Source: Marthasterias glacialis | Taxonomy: Eukaryota > Echinodermata > Asteroidea > Forcipulatida > Asteriidae | Assembly (NCBI GenBank): GCA_911728455.2 | Contig: OU452224.1 | Span: 7,630,501-7,694,500, forward strand | Reading direction: 5' to 3' | Length of the DNA: 64,000 nt | Shown: one piece after another, positions 36,101 to 45,100 of the stretch | How positions within the stretch are numbered: position 1 is the first letter of the stretch | How the letters are laid out: the number at the start of each line of letters is the position of its first letter | Made by a program: the position numbers and the translations under genes | The notes under the pieces: generated by a model | What the model saw: only the letters and a program-made list of their open reading frames with translations | The model's database searches: none | Told to the model about the DNA's origin: nothing

Positions 36101-39100
36101 CTCCCCATTCATATTCGCATGCCTTGTTTACTCACAAATAATTTCCTGTTGTGATCCAAAATGGCTAATTTATGTCTCCAGAAGGGATTTTGTCAGTGGC
36201 TTGTCGGGAATTCCCCCCTCCCCCTCCCGCCCCCATCCCCCTCCTGACTGATGGGAGCTAACACTTGTTTTTTTTCAAATGAATATGGAAGTTGTGAATT
36301 TCCGTCAAAATGTGGTGTGTTTTTTTCCTGGTTTTTTTATCTTCTTCATGTAGCATTAGGTAATAGATGTAGGGCCTATTACTCCTGTATCCTGGTTGAA
36401 CATTGCTCATCATGCGTAACCAATTATCTTGTTTTTGGCACCTTTTTTTTCCAGAGGAAAGAATATGGACGTCCTGCAAAAAGTTGTTTTCCGGTGTTGA
36501 ACTTTCTTTTTCAAAAATTGTCTGCTCAAATCCTACCACTACTAGACAGTGAATTGAAAGGGGGAAAAAACAATTTCATAACTTATAAGGATATTCGCAG
36601 TATTTTTGACTGCGTGAGGGCGTGTGTGAACCAAGTTTGCGTGATGCAAAACAAGTAAAAGAAACTGTTTTTTTTTTTCATTGTCATTAGTATTATTTAT
36701 TTGCCCATAGATACAGGAAAACAACATACAGGCAGACACAATAAGATAAGAGTGTATTTGTGATGGAAGGATATTTGCCGTTGAAAGCGCCCTCATGCGG
36801 TCAAAAATACAGTCAATTACACTGTGAACCACTTGATGTTGTTATATCAATTTAAATCTTTGGATGTCCTTTTTCCCAAAACTGAAATTTAAAGATTTTT
36901 TGAAATGAAATGAAGCAGTCACTGTTGTATTTGTTTTCTCACTTTTGGTGTTTTATTTGATTATTGAAACTTGCTGTTTCGTTCTGTTTTTCTTTGTTGG
37001 CACTTGATTACAGTTTCACCTTAGCATTGTAAAGAGTACAATTATTTGTTGTTATTATTTGTGTTTTACCCATACACCGATGTGTGTTACGCACTCATAA
37101 CTCTTCCCGAATTCTGTGAAATAAATCCATGGGCATATTACTCGGGTGAGATTCGAACCCAGGACCTTTCTAAAGCAGATGTATTACAAACTAGACCACC
37201 GAGATTGCCCAGTAGCTACAGGCCGTTCAGATCCTTTATTTTAGCAGCAGGTACTGCAACAGTAACACAGAACTCGGAAAAAGTACTGAATGCTTAACAC
37301 ACATCGGTGTATGGGTAAAACACAAATAAAATTTAACATCTATTGATATTATTATTAGTGTTACTAATCTGTCTTCTTCTTCCCTACTGTGTAATATAGA
37401 TTGCGGTTTGAGCACACACAAGCAGTGTTCAAAAAGAGTGCCCTTAGACTGCACACCAAGCTGTCGTCTTATCAAGCGTGTATATGGGGTGGACCTCACT
37501 ACGCTAGTCAAAGCGCACGGCACAACGCGGCCGGTGGTGATAGACAAATGTATAGAGGAACTGGAACTGAGAGGTAAGTGTCATTCGCTATTTAGACATC
37601 TTGTGGCTTGTTCCCACATTCCAAAGGATTTGTCATCTTCATCACTATCATCCTTCAGCTGCAGAGCAGAACTACTGCGATCTTGGGCAAGTCTTGCGGT
37701 TTTGGTCTGGTTGCAGCATGCCTTCACTGCCTCTAGGCAGATGTTGAACATATGTTAGGAATGATGTGCATTAGCGTCCTGGTTGCTTGTTGTCTTCCAA
37801 AGGATTTGTGAGCGTGTGTTGGTCATGAGGCCAGTTAAAATTTACTTTTAGATTGTCATCAAACAGGTAAAGAAAAACCTCAAAAACAAAAACGTAGAGG
37901 AGGGGAATTTATATTGTATACATTCTGCTTCTTCACATCCAAAGTGAATTGGGGGGGAGCAAAATTCTGTTATATGGTGTTTGCAGTTTCTAAAACAAGA
38001 CGTAATTTACAGCTTGATATGCATGGCAGTAGTGATTATAGTGTACTATTAGGGTTAAGTTCTGCTGTTTGCAGAATACAGGTTTCATTTTAATTTCAAT
38101 GTCAAACTTTTGTCTGTAATGCTTGTTACACTTTCCTGTTAAATAACTTCTAGATTGAACTCATATAAAGTTTACACAATCTATAGCACAGCACTCAAAG
38201 ACCGGTCCTACTAATTGCCGACCCCTGCCGACCCCTACCGACAACTCGAAAAAACCTACCGACAACTCATTCCAAATGCACTCTTAGTCACTGGTTTAAG
38301 CTTTAAATGATAGATAATGGTACTTTGAAACCTAGAAGTGTTATTTTTACTTCTTTAAAATAAGAGAAATAAGTATTTTCAATCACGGAATCTGATTTTC
38401 CGCGAAGCAGTAGTGCTGTCCGCCATGATGTTCAATTACGCGTAGTGGACTAAACCATTTATCGATGGGTATAGTAAACATTTGTATGACAACAGAGGGC
38501 GCACTTCTAAAATGGAGCGTTAATTGAATATTCTACAAAAAGCAAATGTGTAGCATTTCTAGTTTGATGAAAATAACATTTACATATGAACATTTTTAAA
38601 CCTTTTCTCTTCAAGAAAAAATGATTCAACACGAGTATAGAGGGTTTATTCTGGAATTATTTCCCGATATAGTTTAGAAGGGCGCCCTCTGTTGTCATAC
38701 AACTTTTAAGTATACCCATCGATAAATGGTTTAGTCCACTACGCGTAATCGAGCATCATGGCGGACGGTGCTACTGCTTCGCGGAAAATCACATTCCATG
38801 ATTGAAAATACTTATTTCTCCGATATCAAAGAAGTAAAAATAAGGATTTTAGGATTCATAATAACATTATCTATCATTTAAAGTTTAAACCAGTGACTAA
38901 GAGTGCATATGGAATGAGTTGTCGGTAGGTTTTTTCGAGTTGTCGGTAGGGGTCGGCAGGGGTCGGCAATTAGTAGGACCCCTCAAAGACAGTTAAGAAG
39001 TTTGGTTTCATTACACAGAAGCACTGGATGGCATGGGTATTTTAAACTGCATAGATTTACAGTCTGGTATCCTTCTTTTGTTTAGGTCTGGATATAGAGG

Positions 39101-42100
39101 GGTTGTACAGGGTGCCAGGCATGCAAGACGACATGGATCTTTGCAGACAGCGGTTTGACAAGGGTAAGGCTCGGTGTTTACATCCTCAGTTTTAAAAATG
39201 TTCAGATCTAAGAAAGTTATTACTAAGTTATCTTATTGCGATGTGGATAGTATGCGAATCATTCTGATGATTAATTCTGCTGGACAAAAGCTCTTGAATA
39301 ATTTTTACCGAATAGTTTGTACCGTAAACCTTTGTGCTACGGGGGCTATTTAGCCACCAAACTTGTCAGGGATATTTCAGTGGTGCTACCACAAACCTGT
39401 CTTAAAAGCATGATCATTGTACTTCAAACATTATTATTTCATTCCTTAAATAATCTCAGCTCTCTGGGGCCAAGTATAGCGCACTAAGCTAATTCGTTCA
39501 CACAAATCATCTCTGCCCTCACCCCATTTACCCCTGGGTGAAGAGAATCAATAGTAGTTAAGTGTCTTGCCTAAGGACAAAAGTGTCATGACAGGGATTC
39601 GAACCCACACCGATGAACTAAACTGCTCGGCCACAACACGCCATTGGTAGTGTCGTATTTCTATAGTTCCAATATTTGGTCGGTTATTACGTAAATAAAA
39701 CACAACTCATTTAACAATCATGTGTTATGTTCTTATCTGCTTGGCACTTATACATGCAGGCTTGAAGCCACATGGAGGCCATGGATGAAATTGCCTTCAT
39801 GCCCCCTGGTCATTGCCTCGGTGCCCCTTTAAATCTTACAGTTGAAGTTTAAGTTGCCCTCAATTTTAACTTTCCCGCAGGGAAAAACTAACTTGCCCTT
39901 ACCAGAATGAAAGTATCAGGCTTGTCTGCATGTATTCTGATTCAACTTTCCCTGGTTAGTTTCATGATAATTATTCTAGCAAAGAGGGACATTAGAAAAA
40001 AACACCCAGTTTGAGATCATCCTTTAAAATGAGCAGCCAGTTTACGGTCCGAGGCAGACTAAAGTAAAACCCCTGTTCATCTAAAAAAGGAAGGTTGGCT
40101 GCATTTCCTACTAGGAAGTAGACATATGTAACTTCAGCGCCCTTTCTTATGCAAGTGGAATTCTACATGGGTAAAGCGGGAGTGGCCGAACGCGAATTAA
40201 GTTTTCTGGGTCAGCACTAGAACCCCCCCCCCCCCACCTCCTCCTGCCCCTCAAGGGTTAATAATTAAAGCCACTCGTGAGGAGAGGGAGTTTCCTTTCA
40301 TTAGTCGCTCCTCCGTTGATCAAAACTTAGAGCGGACGATAGCAAACAATGGTTTCATTGAGTAAAGGGAGGGGGGGTTTAGGGTCAGGAGGCCAGACCT
40401 CCAGCTGGTATCGGTTAATGTTTTTTGCTGGGGTTGTGTCTGGAGACCGGACTAACCCAGATACAACTGTCCTGAAAACATCCGCCTTGGGTATTTTGAA
40501 GATAATGCTACTGTATGGGCTGGTTCTGATGTTGCTGATTCGCCCTCTTGACCTTGAGTCCTAGTGCTAAGCAGCATCACTTAAAACTTGGCTAGTTCAA
40601 ATGTTGAGAAGTTTGTTGGCATTATTCATTCACTGTTACATACTGAGGTGGCATAAACTTAACCTTAGTGTGTTTTGTATAACACCCAAGTAGATCCTTG
40701 TCATTTGATGGGAGGATTGTAGGTCATGCAGCGTTCATTTATCAGACCATTACATGGCCTCAGCCATACATCTTGGTACTATTCACCGTACATTTACGCC
40801 CCATACTTTTTTTACTATTGCACGCCAGACCACACCATGCGTTATACACAGCAGTGCAAACCGCCCTCGCCGTGGATGCCAGAATACAATCTTGTACAGT
40901 TGTTTTATTCCTTTAGTTTCATCCTCCAATCAAATGACAAAGATGATACATAAAACAAATAATCAATGTTTTGCCTTTATGCGATGGAGAGAATATTTTA
41001 ATTCGTTGAAAGATGCAATATGTTCCACTCAACTTGGATTTGCCTCGTTGAATTGATTATTCCATCTTTCAACTCTTGAAAATATTCTCATCGTTGCACT
41101 CATAAACATTCATTATTTGTTGAAATGTTAGTTGGATGCACCAAGTTGTATGTAGGCGTTAACAATCCGCTTGGTGATTGGGGTGGTACTTTGGGAAATG
41201 CCAGCACAGGGTCAACCTGAACAAAGTTTGCAGTCACATGCCAGCCAGACCAGTAGACTTGCCTCTTCACTAGTCTGCTTGAATTTTCACAGGTCCATAT
41301 ATATTTTAAACTTTCCTTGGGTGTCGTACTACACAAGCGTCTGTAGTGGGAATATACCCATGCATGTGGCGCTGTCATAAAAACTGGCTTACGTATGTTA
41401 CATTAAATTATGAAATGAGTGCGGGAAGAAAGTTGTCCCATGTTTATGGTATCTAGAATGGCCTTGAAACTTTTGAATGTAGACTGCAGATAGAAAATTC
41501 CACTTGGGGATTGTCTAAGAATAAAGGGAATGAAGATGGTTGTTTTTGTTGGCTTGATCCTGTTGGTAGTTTAGTGTGCAGTTTAACTGTCTGGTTCTTG
41601 GCCTGGTCGATCCAATGTACTCATGAAAGTGACTTTTTGAAGCCATGGACAATCTGTGCAGGAATTTGTTACTTTACTTATGATTTTAGTTTGTTCACTA
41701 CACATGCAGCTATTCTAAGAAAACGTTGACAATGTCTCAATATGAAGGGTGCACTCATTCTGTCGTGTCTAGTGAGGAATTGGATCTATCTATTAGGAAG
41801 TTTCATACCGGCAGTTTGCCTGTAAAAAAAGCATCAAGCAATAAACCACAAGAGTAACTGACTGGGTAAATTTGAAATCAATTTTAGGGTGAACAAAGAA
41901 AAATGGACCGGAGCGGGATTTGAACCTGCGACCACCGGCTAAATGTACCGATGTTCAAGCAACTGAGCTATCCAGCCCTAATGTTGGCGGTCTCCCTATT
42001 TTGTCAATATCTTTGTTCGGGGGGTGCCAGTCAGACGCCATACAACCAGTTACTGCCGTGTAGCCAGGGATCACACCCAATTATACGATACAACCATAGA

Positions 42101-45100
42101 GCTAGCTCTATGGATATAACCTGGGAAGCGGCAGCACGGGGATCACCATAAGGGTGATGTAACTTTTTTATTTCAAAGCGAAAAACCACAAGGGGGTTGG
42201 GGAACCATTTGCACTATCTTTGTACAACACTGCAGGTTTGATGTGTCACTTCAATAACTTTAAATTTTCTTCAAATCGTTTTTTCCTAAAATAAAAAAAT
42301 AACAAATAAAAAAACTAAAGATGAAATAAGTTGGCCTGAAACTTCACGGTTGACTTTATTTTAGAAATAATTCATTAGTTCCTAACACTTTGAATGCTAT
42401 ATAATCCCTGATCCCAAAGGAGCGGGGCTAATGTGCGTTAATGATAGCACTGTAACGTTTCCGCTGAGCATTGATGAGGGCATGAAACAGGTGTATGCAT
42501 CGCAGGGAACCCTCCAAGGGGATGGAGGGGCAGAGGGGGGTAAACTTTTGGAGGAAGGGTCTAATTAAGAGACAAACTCCCCGGAGAGGAAGCTTTCCCT
42601 CCAAAGGATTACGAGGGTTGCTGTGAGGGCCAAATCAGTTTAGGGAAAAAGTACATCCGCACATGTGTAGCATTTGGTATGGGAGAGAAGGGGGGTGTTT
42701 GGAGAGTAGTGAAGGGGGTAATGACGATGTGGACACACCCTGTCCTCAATCCCTAATCCCAGTGGTTCGTTCCTCTCATCAGTGGACGTAACATAACTCA
42801 GCACCTTGTACCTAATCCCAGAGGTTCGTTCTTCCTAAGTGATGGTTATGTAACGCATTGTACACTTGAGATTTAGTTGCACCACTTGGAAAGTGTGACG
42901 ACTGACATGCTTGTTGTCCATCTTTAACTCCATTAAGTCCATTTATGTCTGCACGCGCACAACTCAAGTGGACAGCAAAGCCATTTGTGGCCTTGATTTT
43001 GTAGAGAAGCAAAGGACAAACGAAAACAATTCTGTCCATACGCGTGGAGAAATTCCGTAGTCAAAGAGTTAAAGGAATGGCTCCATCATTGGTTTTCATC
43101 AGAAGAAAATGTTCATTAAGTTCGGTCTCTAGCTTTCAAACTATATCCTGGGCCCAATGGGAGGTTTTAGAATGCTAGGTGGCAGCAGACTTACCAGGTA
43201 AGTTTCCATTGTTCATGTAGTTCTGACTTTGCACACATTTCCATAAACAATGGCTTTATCTGGTAAGTCTGCTGCCACCTAGTGTCCCCCAAAAGCCTAC
43301 CATTTCATAGAGCTGCAAAGCATTCAAGATTGCTGAACAGAACAAAAAAAACAAATTGTCGGGCAAATATTAGCAGGGAACCAGTCAAATTATGGTGTAT
43401 GTTGCATAGGATTTAAGCTGGTTGTAGCCTGACAAGCTTATCAGTAACCATGTGATATGCGTGTATGGTAATATGATATCACTTGACTTGCGTTTAGGAC
43501 AAAATGGTGATGTGCATTGTGCATTTTATTGTTTTTTATTAGTTGATTTATTTAATCTAAATTTTGCAATCCATGTGTCGTGATATAATTTTGACATACA
43601 CATAAAAAAAACTGCGAAATAAGATGACTGTGGGGTGGGCGTCCATGAAAATGCCCTCACAGATCAGTTGCGTGGATTATAACTTAGTCAGCCTTCTCTG
43701 GGCTGTATTTCTATGGAATCAGTAAAAACAGCACACTTGATCAATTATGAGATTGAAATTGGGTGATTTATTGTTTGACTTTTATTGATTGTCTCTCCAG
43801 ATGGTGTGGCGGCTAAGATCAGCTCCAAGGACTTCCCTGACATCAACGTCATCTCAGGAGCTTTGAAGATGTACCTGAGGCAGTTACCGATCCCACTGGT
43901 TCCATTTGAGATGTATGATCGATTCATGATGGCAGCAAGTGAGTACAAACACCCACTGATACTCAGATTCTTGAGTTAGCAGCGTTGGCCGCAGCTGTTG
44001 CTTTAGGTTGTTGTCAGGGCTGTCTGTGCTTCAACGCACGATGATGCATTCAGGGTGGCATGGATGGCATGTGCATAAAACGCTCGTCTCTCACCACTGT
44101 GTCCCTGGTTCGATTCCCGGCTAGGGCCATATGTGAATAGAGCTGTGCGTTGGATCTCTCCTGTGCCACGAGGGTTTTTCTCCAGGCCATCTGGTTTTCC
44201 TCCCTCCGGAAAAACCAAACACTTTTGATCTCAGGCTGTGCTCCGTAGTCAAAGGTTGATGTAGCTGGCTGCCAAAGGCGCCCTGAATGCCTGCAGCTTG
44301 AACATGTGTAGCGGCGTCCTTCGCAATCCAGCTTCTCAGCTGCCAGTAAGGATGATTAGCCGCCCAAATTATTATCATATTAAGCAAGCCGTAGCCACTA
44401 ATTCGGTAACAGCCTAAGGTGTAAAATAAACCGACCATTGAAGCTGGTCTTATTCACGCATGGTCGCTCAACCGAACACATTTAAATGTCTGTGATCAGT
44501 CAGGCGAATACGTGTTAACTTGTGCTATGAAGTAAGTTTAGGAGATATTTGTCTTACCTTCTTAATTGTTTTAAAGGCACTCACTTGCCTGTCCCACAAT
44601 CCTCACATCTATTCATTTGATTTCAACATTTGATCTCAAAAGTATCCCAAGTTTATTCCTTTAACCTTTTGTGTTTTCCAACGAGCAGAAGTGTCAGATT
44701 CCATGGAGAGACTACAAGCCATCCATGAGGCAATGAACGAGCTGTACAACTCAAGACCAGCCCACTACCACACCCTGAAGCACCTCATCAACCATCTCAA
44801 CAGGTAAAAGGGACAAAGTATAATAATAATAGTGGCTTGTTGAAGAGCGCTCAAATCCGTCACTCAGTGTAGCTCATGGTGCTCGATCGTGGTCACTGGG
44901 CCATTTATTTTATTCCTTAAACCGTTTCAGCTCTCTGGGGAGTATACATCCTGGGCCAAGTTCGCACAAGGACCATTGTCTACTAGAGGCAACATTGCCT
45001 GGTACCCAGCACATGTTATTGAGCATGAGTATCATGCATATCGGCCGCTAGTCTACAAATGGTCATTGAGCAAACATGGCCCCGTGCTGCCAAGTATGTA

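Noticed and set aside
36251-36658. 135-codon open frame on the + strand in intron 6
   Set aside because: Low-complexity hydrophobic start, overlaps a MITE end, no similarity to any protein I know, and it lies inside a chimaerin intron.
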